This document shows, piece after piece, positions 10,880-24,220 of a stretch of 64,000 bases of DNA (its first letter is position 1; each line of letters begins with the position of its first letter). A program made the position numbers and the translations under genes. The stretch is from assembly GCF_009730915.1 (NCBI RefSeq), contig NC_052488.1:15664366-15728365 (forward strand), given 5' to 3'. The notes under the pieces were generated by a model, which worked only from the letters and a program-made list of their open reading frames with translations, was not told the origin of the DNA and did not search any database. The DNA comes from Dioscorea cayenensis subsp. rotundata. Lineage: Eukaryota; Streptophyta; Magnoliopsida; Dioscoreales; Dioscoreaceae.

Positions 10880-12422
10880 TGTTTTGAAACATATAAAAAT
10901 TTAGGCAGAGTTTGAGTTTATAAACAAATTTAAAATAAATAAATAATAACAATAACAATAACAACAACAAATAAATAATGAATTTAGATCTGAGAATTGT
11001 GTTGATTTCTGTGGGCCTGTTTCTCTAATCACAAGTTTCTCTAGTCACTCTTGAAGTTGTGAAATAAGAAAATTCAAGTAACATAAAGATGTAATAATCC
11101 TGGATTGAAAGAGCATTTAAGTTGAAGAACCTTTGCATATCTTCTTATTTTATACACTTTTTTTTTTAAGTTCAAAACATTTCTGCTGTAATTATCATTA
11201 AATTTGAATCATTTTACCGAACATCATGAATTTGCATTCAATATGAAGTGCAGGATCCAACCATTTTCGATCCAATCAAACATTCTTGGCTGAAATTTGA
11301 GCAATTCACAATTACATCTTTTTGTCACCCTGACAAAACAAACCATGAATTGTTCCTGATTCTGCTAAAAACACAAATTGCTGCAAATCATGTAGAAATG
11401 CACACAAATTTCAGGGTTTTTTTTTCTGCAACAAATTGATGCCTGTAATTGCTCTTTAAACAAAGGATTTTTCGGCAAGAAGTTCATCGATATTATGCAG
11501 AGTGATAACCATCTTCAGAAAGATGAAAAGAAAAGCTAATAAAGTTTCAAAATGCATCTAAACCAACATAAGGTAAAAGTAGATGAACTTTGAAATACAG
11601 AGCGAAGTAATCATAGGTTGCTAGAATGTTATTTGATTATTGAACAAAAGGAACAACAAATATTATAATCATCATTGGCTATATACACTGTACAGCAAGT
11701 CAGAACACTTTACGATGATTAACTAGCAAAATGAAGATTAGGAGTTAAAAGTAGACAAAGTAAAAGGATTGTAAGAGTACCTGAAGATGATTAGCTGGCC
11801 AGCGGCGTCGTGGAGAGGTATGTATTTATACATTCACAAGAGTAGTCAATAGGAAACAGTCAAAATGATTTAAAGACAAAGAAGAGCAGCATATCGAGAC
11901 ATTGGAAGAAGATATTAATGCACAAAGGAACAAAAAATGAATTCCTTCGACAGTTCAATGTCAATAAACAACAGGCAAGAGTATCATAATATATAATACA
12001 GATACATATAAGGTAACTTCATAACATATTTATGTATGTGTTGGTTAAGAGACTAGCAATTTTAGAAGGTTAGCCATGTCATTTTGAGTTTATCCAAGTG
12101 ATGGTTTCTAATTCAAATTACTAAAGTTTATGCAAATTATAGCTTATTGGAATATCTTTCTAACTCATCGATAAGCAAAAGCACAAGTTATGTTTGAATA
12201 TGTAGATTATAAAGGAATGAATAACAAAAAAAAAGGGGCAAATTTGTGATTAAAAAAAAAACTACTACACTTATATACATCCTAATAACAAAATAACATG
12301 GTGAAAGTATGATGTTGAAGATTACACTCTGCATGCAAAGGCTACAACAAACCAGAAGTCCGAGCAGAAAGATCAAGCATTCCCATTTCCTTTTTACTTT
12401 TTAGCAAGACACAAGTGTAACA
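10880..12422. other. Intergenic DNA and probable 3' flank of the TPS gene
   Basis: Moderately AT-rich and without recognisable coding sequence. The part nearest 12422 should include the 3' UTR of the minus-strand TPS gene, but I cannot place the polyadenylation site. The (AATAAC)-like run near 10943-10975 is a simple repeat. Confidence 0.5.
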
Positions 12423-15152
12423 TTAGACAGAAGGTAAATTACCCCGCGTTTGTTCTGAAACGGAAGCCAGACCTTGCAGTAGTCGAACTATTTGTGCAGT
12501 ATCATCCAGATAATATTTTGCTTTACTAGGCTTCTTTCCAACCGTGCAAGCAAATACTTCTGCTTCCGGGCTCAATGAAGAGCAAGCCATAGCAGTGCTA
12601 ATCACTTCAAACATATCTTCATCGGACCGGTCATCACCGATGCAGAGAACAAAGTCCGCTAATAAACCCTTCTGCCGCATATTTGAAAGCAAGCGCTGAG
12701 CTATAAGACCCTTGCTCACTCCCTGTAAATGCGTAAAAAGTATAAGAAGCTATAAATTTATATAGAAATATCTAGCTTCTTTGGATTTTGAATTTCTACC
12801 TGCGGTTTAACCTCAACATTGTTATGGCCACTCTTCACAGAGACCGGTTCATTGGCTAGAACACTATCTAGATGATTGAGAAGCTCCTTAGCTTGACATG
12901 AACCAAAATCTGGGTCAGCGTCTTCATAACACCAGACGAGTGATGTTTCCTTTTCTTCAATTGTTGAACCATCTGTTGTTTCAGTGTATAACTTCATCAC
13001 TGGTTCAGCAATCTGTTTCCAACTAGAGTCCATGGTAGGAGCACAAGTTTCCCATTCTGCATCTCTTTTTAATCTAAAAAGACATGGACATTTGCCGATA
13101 TAATTTACATTCATCTATCTCATAAGATCAAAATGTGTTTTATACCAGTATTACATACCTCAGAAAGTAGCCATGCTCGGCAGCGATGCCAAGATTTTCA
13201 CAAGGTGAAAACCACTCTCCAAGAGTTTTCCTGCTTCGGGCACTGACAAGAAACACCATGTTGTTCTTATCATAGCACAAGCTATTCAAGATTTCAATCG
13301 ATTTCGCACTTGGACTCTTATCGATCGAAGCTTGAGGCATCAATGTACCATCATAATCCAACAAGATAGCCCGTGTCGTCGTTCTCCTATATGCCGAAAC
13401 AATATGCTCCATAGAAAGCTTCCGGAAATTAGGATCAAGAGCTACAACTCTGAATCTCAGACCAAACCCGATGCCCCAACACCTCCTCCTGATGTGATCC
13501 CTGCAAGTCCTCTCCAAATCCTGCAAGAAACTATTTGCCCAATAACCGACATCATGCGTACTGACATATCTATAGTGCTTTTCGTGCCGAAGCTGCTTCT
13601 CAGGTTCAGCAAGCTCTAAAGCTGAAACCATAGCATCAGCCACAGCATCTACATTCCAAGGATTAACTCTAATAGCACCACTCAATGAAGGCGAACAGCC
13701 AATGAACTCCGAAAGAACAAGCATGCTCTTCTTCGGAGCCGAATTGCTCCTCAAACCCAACACCAAATCCAAATTCTCATTCCCTTGCCTTGAGATAACA
13801 TACTCATAAGGAATAAGATTCATCCCATCCCTCACAGCAGTAACCAAACAACATTCAGCAACAACATAGTGAGCAACTCTTTCATAAAACTGAAGAGGCT
13901 TATTAATCAAAACAACAGGAGTATAATCTTCCTGCCCAAAAGCCTCATTGATCCTTTCCACCATTGCGAAGCTCTCAGCTTGGACCTCCTCCACATCCTT
14001 CCCCTTTCCCCGGGCCGGGTTCGCAATCTGAACAAGCACAACCTTGCCTCGCCACTCCGGATGCTGAACAAGCAACTGCTCCATCGCAAGAAGCTTTAAA
14101 CTAATGCCTTTAAAAATATCCATATCATCGACACCGAGCAGCATTACTCGACCACGATCACAGTACTGCTCAACAAGCTCTTTCACCTTGGCCTCAGTCT
14201 CCGGCAAGCTCAACACAGACTTCAGCTGCCCCATGTGAATACCAACAGGCAAAATCTTGATGCTCACTGTCCTGCCATAGTACTCCAAACCAATGTAGCC
14301 TCTCTTGGATTCATAAGACAGACCAAGCATTCTACTACAGCAGGACAAGAAATGGCGAGCATAATCAAAAGTATGGAAGCCAATGAGGTCGGAATTCAGC
14401 AATGCGCGCAAGAGTTCTTCCCGGACAGGCAAAGTCCGGTAGATCTCCGAGGAGGGGAAAGGACTGTGAAGAAAAAATCCAAGCTTTATCCGATTAAATC
14501 TTTTTCTCAAGAAAGTGGGAAGGACCATGAGATGATAATCATGAACCCAGACAAAATCATCATCAGGGTTTATCACTTCGAGGAGTTTATCAGCGAAGAG
14601 CTTGTTGACGGAGACGTAGGCTTGCCAGAGAAAGCGGTCAAAGCGGCCACCGAGGTCCGGCGAGAGGGGAAGCATATAGTGGAAGAGAGGCCAGAGGTAT
14701 TGTTTGCAAAAACCGTGGTAAAAGCGAGTGCGGAGATCGGAAGGGATGAATGCCGGAACGCATTTGAAGGTCTCGAGAAGGGTTTGGGCGACCTCGTCTT
14801 GATCGGAAAGAGGGATCTCGTCGCGGAGGCAACCGACGTAGATGAACTCCATGTCGGAGTGGGGAGCGATGGCGTCTTTGAGCTGGAGGAGGAGCGAGTT
14901 CTCGTCCCAGGAAAAGGACCAGGCGGCGGCGCCGGTGCCGGCGAGGCGGTGGGCGCGGATGGGGAGCTGGTTGGCGACGATGATGGTGCGTTCGCGAGCG
15001 GTACTGGAGGAGGAGTCGGAATCAGAGTCATCGAGGTCGGGGACGATGCCGGAGACAGTCATGACACGAGGGATGCGCCGGCCGATGCCGGCGAACGACG
15101 GTGGCTCGCCGGAGACCAGATCGAGAAGATTAGAGTATGATTTGGAAACCAT
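12423..15152 (-). CDS. TPS6: Class II trehalose-6-phosphate synthase-like protein (TPS6-like)
   Basis: Three coding exons on the minus strand: 15152-13159, 13073-12800 and 12722-12423. Splice sites are AG|GTATGT...TAG|A and CAG|GTAGAA...ACAG|GGA, and phases join exactly to 855 aa, the usual class II length. The start MVSKSYSNLLDL matches the conserved class II N-terminus. A glycosyltransferase-20 domain runs from about residue 56 (IIVANQLPIRA) to about 550, with WVHDYHLMVLP and LHSPFPSSEIYRTLP. A HAD-type TPP domain follows, with LDYDGT (about 599-603) and GDDRSDEDMF (about 785-794). Class II proteins are usually regarded as regulators in T6P/SnRK1 sugar signalling rather than active synthases; that is family knowledge. 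Exon 1 is much more GC-rich than its surroundings. The assignment to the TPS6 branch rests on overall similarity recalled by eye and is less certain than the class. Confidence 0.95.
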
Positions 15153-15640
15153 TTTTCCCCGGATTTCACTGATTTTTTCTCAGCAAAATCAAAACTTTTT
15201 GAGGGATAAATAAGATCAAAGATTGGATCTTAAGCAAGGAATATATTCAGAGATGGAAAAGATGGAGTTTTTTCAGTGAAGCCAACCTTCTTTGATCCGC
15301 CATGAAAGCGAGAGATTTGGAGAAGTTTGAGAAGAAGAGCAAGTGGGGGATCATCAGCATGGAGAGTTTGGATTGAAAGATCATTGCTTTATGGAATCCA
15401 AATGGATAAAAGAGTGATTTTTCACACAAAAAACACATCAAAACACATGATTTCTTTTATATAAATATTTATATATATAAAAATATAATTTTTTTTTTTT
15501 TTGGAAACCAGAGAAGAAGATGAAAGATAGTACTGTTTTGCAGCAAAGCTGCTGCTGCTGCTGCTGCTGTTCTTCTCTATTCTAGTTTCTATGTAGACAC
15601 TTGTCAAGGATATATAAAAAAAATTCACAAATCTTTATAT
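15153..15640 (-). promoter_or_regulatory. Putative 5' leader of the TPS gene with an upstream ORF and a CAG repeat
   Basis: The minus-strand upstream region contains a short ORF of 64 codons (15441-15247) ending 94 bp before the TPS start, with a nested ATG at 15302 giving 18 codons (MADQRRLASLKKL). Farther up is a (CAG)7 repeat on the minus strand (15549-15569 as CTG on the plus strand). Plant class II TPS genes often have a leader intron; I cannot fix its splice sites here. Whether the ORF lies in the transcript is not shown. Confidence 0.35.
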
Positions 15641-17169
15641 TATATATATATATCTATATATATAAAGATTTGAGAATTATATAAGATATATTTATATATA
15701 TTAATAATTACTAATTAGTAGAATATTTCTCAATTATCCTTGCATAATTAATCACACGCGCATATAGGCTTTGCTTGCAATTTATAAACACTGAGAGATT
15801 TTTATTAGCTATATATCCGCTGTAAAAACCCATAATTCTTTGTATATTTATATAATTACCCTCATGAAATTTTAACTTGATAATTGATATTGCTTATTTA
15901 CTACTGCTACAAGGACAATAACAACAACTCATAATTTAAATTTGTTCTATTAAACGATTAAAATGTTCAATAAATCAAACTCTATCACATTATTACGTAA
16001 AGTGTTTATCGTGTTGTAATAAAAATTTAACTGGTAGTTGTTAACTAGTTATCACAGTCACCTTTATGTCTTTTTTTTCCTTATGAAAATTTAAAATTGA
16101 CAATGATAATTTTTATATGTACTAAACAATTAAATTTATTCTTCCCTTTAGTTTTATATTTTATTAAATCATAATATATATAAATTAATTGATATAGGTA
16201 TTGACACCATGCAAAGGAAGAATGTTTGTGTTAATGTGGAATCAATATATAGAAATGGATACGAGACAATTGAAGATGATGTACTAAAATATATTGTGCA
16301 TCAATTTAGGATATTGTTTGGGTATGTCCGCAATAAATATTTTTTTAGGTGCATTGCATGTGGGGGAGGGTTTGGCAAAAAGGATAAGTCTTGAGGCGAA
16401 TTGAAAAGATCTATCACCATCAAACATTTATAATTTTTCAAGAAAACATTTTGATTTTTTGCTTCCCACTTCATCCATGCCCCTTCTAATTTAATTTCTT
16501 TCATTAATAAAAACTTTCTCAAGAATTTCAAAATTAGTATCTTATTTGAATATGATTCTTTACCTTATCTTTTCAAAAAAATAATTTTTTTTTTTTCAAA
16601 GATTCTAAATCCTACAAAGATGGATATTTTTTGAAATAGTGAAAAATAAAAGTAAAAAAAAAAAATCAAATTCTTTGGTTCCATGTAAATTTTTTTAGGC
16701 ATATTCATGTAAATAAAAAGTTGCGTGCATACCTCTCTTGTTGACAAAACCATTTATTATTCTATATAATCATGATTTTAAAATATGTCAAAGTGTTCTG
16801 GATAATTTTAATATTGGATGGGTATAGAACAAATTTGTAACATTAATATCTCAAATAAATAATTAATAGATATTTTAAGATAATACACACCCAATAAAAA
16901 TTAAAACAAAAATCGTAAAATTTTGAAAGAGAGCTACCATCCATCTCTTGGTGTGTTAGTATCAAATTACTTAAAATATTTATTTTAAAAAATATTTAAG
17001 ATCAAATTTAAACCCCATCAAAGATATAGACATACATGTTTATTGAGTTTACTTTCATATACATATTTTTTATTTTTTTAAAAAAAATCAAGTTTTTTAT
17101 ACGGTGTAATTATTATTAAAAAAAAAGGAGAGGACTAATTTGTAAACAATAAATACAAAAAGGGTTTTT
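15641..17169. other. AT-rich intergenic DNA
   Basis: It contains an AT-only inverted repeat near 15630-15672 (AAATCTTTATATTATATATA against its complement) and several homopolymer runs. Short ORFs at 16209-16394 and on the opposite strand show no recognisable domain. No gene is supported. Confidence 0.5.
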
Positions 17170-17545
17170 TTGCAAAACTACTAGCATGGTGATCTTACGC
17201 CTAAACGGGCCCCACCACCAGGAGACTCTTAGCTGTCGCTCTCCCACGTGCCGCACATGACCAAAAATGCCGACGTGGAGTTATTTAATTGGCTGAAAAA
17301 ATGGGCCAATGAGCACGTGCCGCGTCCGCTTCTCCCGTGCCGGTTGGAAGACGTGGTCGGACGGCAGCGGCCGCAACACTGTCCGACATGCTTCCATCTG
17401 CTGCCACGTGTCCAATGGTCAGCGGATGGTGACACGCGTAAAAGGACAGGGACAAGGAACTCCACTTCCGGACGGAAAGTGGGGGTGAAAGTGGAAGCTA
17501 GGGTTGGTAGTCAACCGGGATATGTTTCAAAGGATAAGCTTTAAA
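17170..17545. promoter_or_regulatory. GC-rich island with clustered G-box/ABRE motifs
   Basis: Within AT-rich DNA this block carries five ACGT cores in about 170 bp: CACGTG at 17245-17250, GACGTGG at 17272-17278, CACGTG at 17314-17319, ACGTGG at 17351-17356, and CACGTG within GCCACGTGTCC at 17404-17412. There is also a CCAAT box at about 17306 and GACACGCG near 17431. CACGTG and ACGTG(G/T)C are binding sites of bZIP (ABF/AREB, GBF) and bHLH factors, so this looks like a stress- or light-responsive promoter core. No convincing gene lies next to it on either side, so its target is unknown. A 98-codon ORF overlapping it is probably chance. Confidence 0.5.
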
Positions 17546-20500
17546 ATTTATTATTATTTTTTTATTAAAAAATTTATGTTATTTTATTTATTTATTTTTT
17601 TTATAAAGTGAATAAACCACATAATCAGGGCATAGAACTGAAAAATGAACATCCAACTCTGCACCGTCACTCGGGAATACAAGGCTCAAATTATAAATTA
17701 GAGCCCGTATCAAAGACCTATTATCACTACTTTATTGTTGAGAGGATTTGAATTCAGAATAAAATTTCATATTTTGATTTTAAGTAAAAAGGTCATACCG
17801 CACAATTCTGGGAGGTTTGGTTTAAATTTTTTTAATAAAAAATTATATATTATTAAGAATTTTTGACAAATATATGGGTCCCACTTTTAATATATTTTTT
17901 ATTTTGTTTGTTGTAATATTTAAAAAAATAAAATAATCAATTTTAAAATGTAGTTATAATATTTCTATTTATATAATTTTTTTATCTATTTAAAAAAATA
18001 AAAGTGTGGTTTACTAGAAGAGGGTTAATATATGTGTCATTTCAGATCTTCAAGGGGTATATATTATTAGAGAAAATTTAATAAATAAATAAATGATGTA
18101 TAGGTTGGTGGAAGGTATATATGCAACATTGAGAGTTAAAAAGAATTTTCTAATTTTTTTAAAGTCAACCAATTGATTTTATAGATCTTCTCCCAACAAG
18201 GTCTGTTTGACTTTGATATTTATGACAACTAAACTTGGTGGTAGTTTAGAATACATTTCAACTAACTCGAGAAAAAGGGATGTAATGTTTGATAAATTAA
18301 TAGACAATGTCTAAATCTTAGTTTAATATTCCATATTTACATTTTTAATCTATATTTTATAATATTTTATAAGAAATTTTTTTAATTTATATATATATAA
18401 AATTTTAAAAGATTTTTTACTACTGGTTTTTAATGAACAAGAAATGTAAATCAATCTATTTGAAGTACTGAAAGTCTCATAAAAAAGATAAACTTGTCCA
18501 AGTGGATGTTGCTTTATATACATAAAGATTTAACTTAAAATTACTTTAAAAAAAGTCACCTATAATTCACTATATATTTATAAAAATATATTGGTATTTC
18601 AATTTTTTAAATAATAATAATATTAACATCACCAATGGTTTTATATCTATTCAACATTTGTATCTTTGTCGTTGTTTTCTATGTTTTTATTCTAAGTCAT
18701 ATCTTATAATTAGATCTTTAATGTTGTATTACCTTTTATTGTCTATACACTACACACTCTATCTCATTTATTAATTTTCATTACTAAAACAATAAATAAA
18801 CATTAAAAATGTAGATTAATCGTCCCAATGTTGGTGCAAGACAATAAAGAGAATAAATAAATAATTGTTTAATAGGACAAAAATAAGTTGGAATGGTCAA
18901 ATGGGTGGCAAATGCAAAGTAGCACCATCCAATTGGGAAACAAAAGGATAAGATATAGAATGAGAGGCAATTAGGGTAGACTTTTATTTGCTAAAAGACA
19001 AGGGTAGCATGGTAGGAACCTAAACAAATTGGGAGGAAAGCTCATGGCTTTGCTAAATGGTGGGGGCATTATAAACATTAAACAAATGATAGGATAGGGT
19101 TCAATTTTTATTTTTAGTGTTGTTAGGCCTTGGATGAGATGAGATGAGACATGCATGTTACGAAGAGCTCAAAGGCGGTTTAATTGAGTTTTAAGTTATC
19201 AACACTTACATGTCCTTCAAGTGGCACTATGAAATAAAGTTTAATTTTACTTTATTTTTTTTCTTAAAAAAATTATTACAAGCGAGAAAAAATGATTAAA
19301 TGTGATGTAAATTATAGACCACTAAAGCAAAAAAAAAAATACAAAATATTATATTTGATCTCAGACAAAAAAACCCACAGTACAATATATGTGATTTTTT
19401 CAATTCTATTTTTTTTAAGGATCAATACCGAGCTATAGAATAATAAGATTAGACTAATATATGGACCTATTTAGAAAGTTTAAGCTATCAAACTGCACTT
19501 GAAACAACAAAGTCAAAATACGGTCTAAATTAAATCTTAGACAACTTGATTTGTAATTAAACTACTATTAAAACATATTTTAAAATTTTATTATAATAAA
19601 TTGATTTTCAAGAATTTAACCACCACCATTATACTCAATTTTTAAAATAATAGTATCAATCTCTCTTCCTTACGAGTTTTTTCCCCCAATTGTTAGATTT
19701 TCACATGAATTTTTCTTTCTTTTCCTTATTATCATTCTTTATTGTATTCGAAATTATTTTAATGATAAAAACATATATAGCTAAAGTATAATGGTTATGT
19801 TATTATGTTAAGAATGTAAAGCAGGAGTGAGGTTAATAAGTTTAACGAAACTATTCAGATATGACCCTCCGAGGATAAGAAGAGGTACGAGTGACCTTAT
19901 GAATCAAAATCTATAAATATTAATAATTATCACTTAGCTTTTTTATTATTTTATTTTATTTATTTATTTATTTATAATAAAATAGATAAAACCACACATC
20001 AAGAGCATGTGTACCATTAGAATTAATCAGTCGGCTAATATGCACTTACTTCATGGACATAGAAATTAAGTTACAAATCCACTCTATTAAAAAACTATTA
20101 ACAATTTTTAGCTTTTATAGTGCAGCGCATTTCAAACTTTAAACAATGAAAATTCTTATAATGATCACTTAGCTTACTCTGTGGGTAACATTTGACCTTA
20201 ATTTTTAAAGAGCTATCAAATATCTATGTTTAAAAAAATAATAATAAACAAAGCTATTTCTATAGTTTTTTCTTTTCAATTATTATTATTATTATTATTT
20301 ATTTTAATTTTTAACCATACACTCCCCAGGAACAAGTACAACAGCTGCCAAAATACAATGTTAAATGATATAGATTTGTAACTTATTAGAGAAGGGACGA
20401 CAAAGTCCACTTCAACAAATCTCAGAACAAATAAAAACATATCATCTAACTATAAAAAATTCCAAATAATTAATAAATTGGTCCTTTTCAACAAACAATC

Positions 20501-21763
20501 CATCTATTTGCCTTTGTTTAATATCATATTAATTCTTATCAATGATTAAGGATAGCGGCCAGTATGAATTAATCAACATAAAGATTGAACTTATGGATAA
20601 TACTATAATATTACTAACCACTGAATTATATTTTAATTAATAGATACAATTACACATAATCTCAATAAATAAATTGCTTAGTTTGCATGCCAAATAAGCT
20701 TAAGTTTAAGATCAAAGTTTATTTTAAACCATAAAAAAAAAGGTTGTTGAGAAAAGGACACCCACCTCTTCTTATCCAAAGAGTTATCAATTAAAGAGAC
20801 TTGCATTTGAAACTCTCTCATTGATTTGATTAAAAGCAAAGAGATGGGGTCATATAAAACTCTAGTCTTTTCAGATTTGATTTTGTTCATCAAACTTTGT
20901 TTGTGATCATTAGAATTTAGAGCAATTGATTTTGGCATGCAAGGCCACCTTTGATTTCCACCATTTTATATGATTTGACTCAACCTTGATCTTCATGAAT
21001 ATTTCATGTATTTGTATTTTGAAGCATATGACTTGAATGGGATAAAAATAGATTGAAAGTTATTGGTATCATACACTGCATACAAAATGAATGAAAAGAC
21101 TCAAAATATATATATGCAACTGAAAAATTGAACAACTGATTTGGTATTTCTTACAGAATTGAATACTAGAAAAAGAAGTGAGAACAATTATTAAGTTATG
21201 AGGATTCATTCAATCAAATTCACAACTTAAATGTTTTTCTATAATCTGGTGAAGGGCCTCAAGATTATGATTGGATCATTACGGATTTGGGCTACTATTT
21301 ATTTGAATTAAGTGTTTCTTTTTAGTCAAAACAAAGTTCATATTTGGACTTCTTCAAACTTTCAAGAAGATAATAAAATCTCTGAAACATTAGTTTCAAT
21401 AAACTGATAGGCCTTTTCAATCTTCTGCAGTAATAGCAAGAGTAAAATTTCAGAAATCTTCAGAAAGTCTCATATGAATATATATGAGCATATATATGAT
21501 TATGAGTTGTAACAAACTTATTCAAATTTTAAGTTAAAGATCAATCTAATGTGAAATATTTAGCAAACTGTAGATGTATATATGCGAGTAAAAACATTGA
21601 GTAAGAAATGGAACATAATTAAATGAGAACAAGACAATTTCTCTACTTCTTAATTGAAATTATTACAACTTTTTAATTACTGAACCAAAAAAAACACACA
21701 CACACATACTCAAACAAGAATAATATATGAATTATTTAAACTATAATATTATGAAGCAAGGAC
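17546..21763. other. AT-rich intergenic DNA
   Basis: No gene recognised. Two stretches (about 17590-17690 and 19970-20080) share an A(T/A)AAA...ATAAACCACA..ATCA layout and may be decayed copies of one retroelement tail. Simple repeats include an (ATT)n near 20278-20299 and (ATTT)n near 19945-19975. Confidence 0.45.
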
Positions 21764-21780
21764 AAAAAAACCTGATTAGT

Positions 21781-22030
21781 AGGAACCTTGGGCTAGCCCA
21801 ATGGTAACTACCCATGGTTGAAAGTGAGAGGTCTCGTGTTTGAACCTCTCAGCTAACAATTCATATTTAGGGTTCCGTGTAGAGTTTCCGCTGAGAATTC
21901 ACTTTCGCTCTCCTCCCAAGTTTGCAGTTGCGTGGCGGGGATTATTCTCGGGATGTCGTTCAATGCCCAGCGTAACTGCCAGCCTCCGCACTCATTTGTC
22001 TTTTTGTTTTGTCATTGTCGACTTTTGTCA
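21781..22030 (+). mobile_element. tRNA-derived SINE
   Basis: The 250-bp insert is bounded by a perfect 17-bp duplication, seven A's followed by CCTGATTAGT, at 21764-21780 and 22031-22047. The head carries a box A-like TAGCCCAATGGT (about 21794-21805) and a box B-like GTTTGAACCTC (about 21838-21848), the internal Pol III promoter layout of tRNA-derived SINEs. It is more GC-rich than its flanks and has no coding capacity. The perfect TSD indicates recent insertion. Confidence 0.8.
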
Positions 22031-22047
22031 AAAAAAACCTGATTAGT

Positions 22048-22700
22048 GATGTGACTCTTTTATTGCGAGCTCGATATGAAGAGGATTTTTCTTGTGAGAT
22101 CTCTGATGGGAGCAAAATGTGTAGATACATAGGCCCAAGACTAATCCATTTTTCACAACGACTCAAATCAGTTTAATTTATGGCTTTCTCTTTATATATA
22201 TATATGATACTCTCTCTATCGATAGATGTGGGTCAAATTAACTTTACCGTATAAATTCTCATATCTTCTTTATCTATTTCTTGTTTTTATCTCCAATTAA
22301 TCTCCACACAAACCTCATCATAAATCATAAAATTTAAAAGAAAGCATTAAATTAATGAAAATTTGAAGGTAATATTTAACAGGTGTATCCAAGTAGATTA
22401 AAATAAATGAATGCATGAATTTTTATCTGCAACAGTGTCATGCTACGTAAGAGGGAGTAGGTTTCCCACAAGATGATCAACAAAGGGAAATGAAAAGAAG
22501 CTAAGCCAACCAAGTGCTCAGAGGAGACAATATAATATACATATGATGATATAGAAGACAAGCTCCAAAATGAAAGGATATCACCATCTTTATATTTTGT
22601 GGATGATGATGAAAGATGGATAATATATTATTGTTGCCAGTTGTTAGAAAGTTTGCAATAAAAGACATGATATGGACTTTGAAAAAAATAAATTATGAAG

Positions 22701-22731
<31 letters not shown>

Positions 22732-23103
22732 GAGATATCAAGAGATATATGTGATGGGAAAGTTGGAGAGATGTCAAATTAGCTGTGTCTCTTGTGGAAT
22801 TTGATTCATTGACAATGAAGCCTTGCAGGTGTGATAATATCATAGTTTAAAAGCCATTTATGGCCCCCCCTTCTTGGTTTTGATCATTCAAATAACAATT
22901 TATTTTCATTTTGCACCGTTTAAGTTTGGTAGTTTTATTTATTTTAGTAGTTATGAATAATGTGGATTTTTCATGGTCACCTAATTCGAAGGATACAATA
23001 ATGTCATTATTTATTTTGACCTATTGTATATTTATTTTATCCACTAAAATACACAGTTGTTTTCGTAACGAAAGATTTTTTATTTTGTTTTAGTCTCTCA
23101 AAT
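22048..23103. other. Intergenic DNA
   Basis: Nothing recognisable. It contains a (TA)n tract near 22700-22718 and a C7 run at about 22864-22870. Confidence 0.45.
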
Positions 23104-24220
23104 GAAAACATTAAGGATGGAAATCTGTGTCCAATCTGACGGGTATACCCTTACCCATATCTAGTTAAAAATAGTATTACTCTCTTTAACCAGGTACAGG
23201 TATGGGTAAGGGCATTAACTATTATTTTTTGAGCGGGTACAGGTCGGGTAACCCTTACCTGTTGAAGAGGGTATGGGTAAAACTCGTACCCCTACTTAAG
23301 CAAATCCCTAATTTTCTAAATTCAGTAACTCACTTAGCCGCAAGACAACAACACAGACGACTTCTCCAAAATCCAAGACCCATCTTCTTCATTCTCCAAT
23401 CTCCTCTTTCCTTTAATTCTTAAAATTAAGATCCCACTCCAATCCTCTTATTATGACCTTTTTCCTCCAAAACAACAGGTTCTTTCTTCTTTACTTTCTC
23501 TTTACTTATTATAGTTTTTTTCCTGGTAACTAAAAAATGCCTCAAATTGCATGGTGTGAAAAGTTTTTTTGTCGTGACTATGCATAAAAATGCAATTATA
23601 AATGATGCAAAAGCATACATGTCTAAAATACTTTAGAACTTATGATTACTGAACCAATACGTGTACCTAGTCTATATGGCAATTTATTTCTTTATGCATG
23701 CAATTCTTATTTACATTTTCAGCAACTGCTAAGAAAAAATAAAAGCTAAGAATTCTAATGATTAGAATTTAGAATATGTTATTGTTTTAAAGTGGATAAA
23801 TGAAATGAATGTGTGGTGATGATTGTTAATTATATGGAGGTGAGGAAAATACATTGTTGATCTTGAAAGGACAAATAGTCTGACCATAATATTTTACAAA
23901 TGTTCTAATGATGGACACTTTTAATCATTACAACTTTGTATTTATACTGAACTCCACAATTTATATAGGTTTTACTTGAGTTAATTTTTTAAAAATATTT
24001 TTGCCAGATTCTTGAGTTAAAAGTTGAAACTAAAAATAAGCAATAAGTAAATATCTGAATTTGGATATACAAGCAGTTGTTTTTCTTATTATTCAATGCC
24101 CTTGTTTTTTTTATTATTCACTGATATGTTATATATATACTAATAAATTAATTATTTTCTTGCATATAATTGATTTTCTCTTCTAAATATTGATGTTAAA
24201 TTTTTTTATAGTTTGTCAAT

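Noticed and set aside
14235..15140. 301-codon plus-strand ORF opposite TPS exon 1
   Set aside because: It is the antisense shadow of the GC-rich TPS coding exon; its Gly/Val/Asp-rich protein has no domain and ends with the exon.
17248..17544. 98-codon ORF in the G-box island
   Set aside because: It overlaps the regulatory-looking motifs and encodes no known domain; an open frame is expected by chance in GC-rich DNA.
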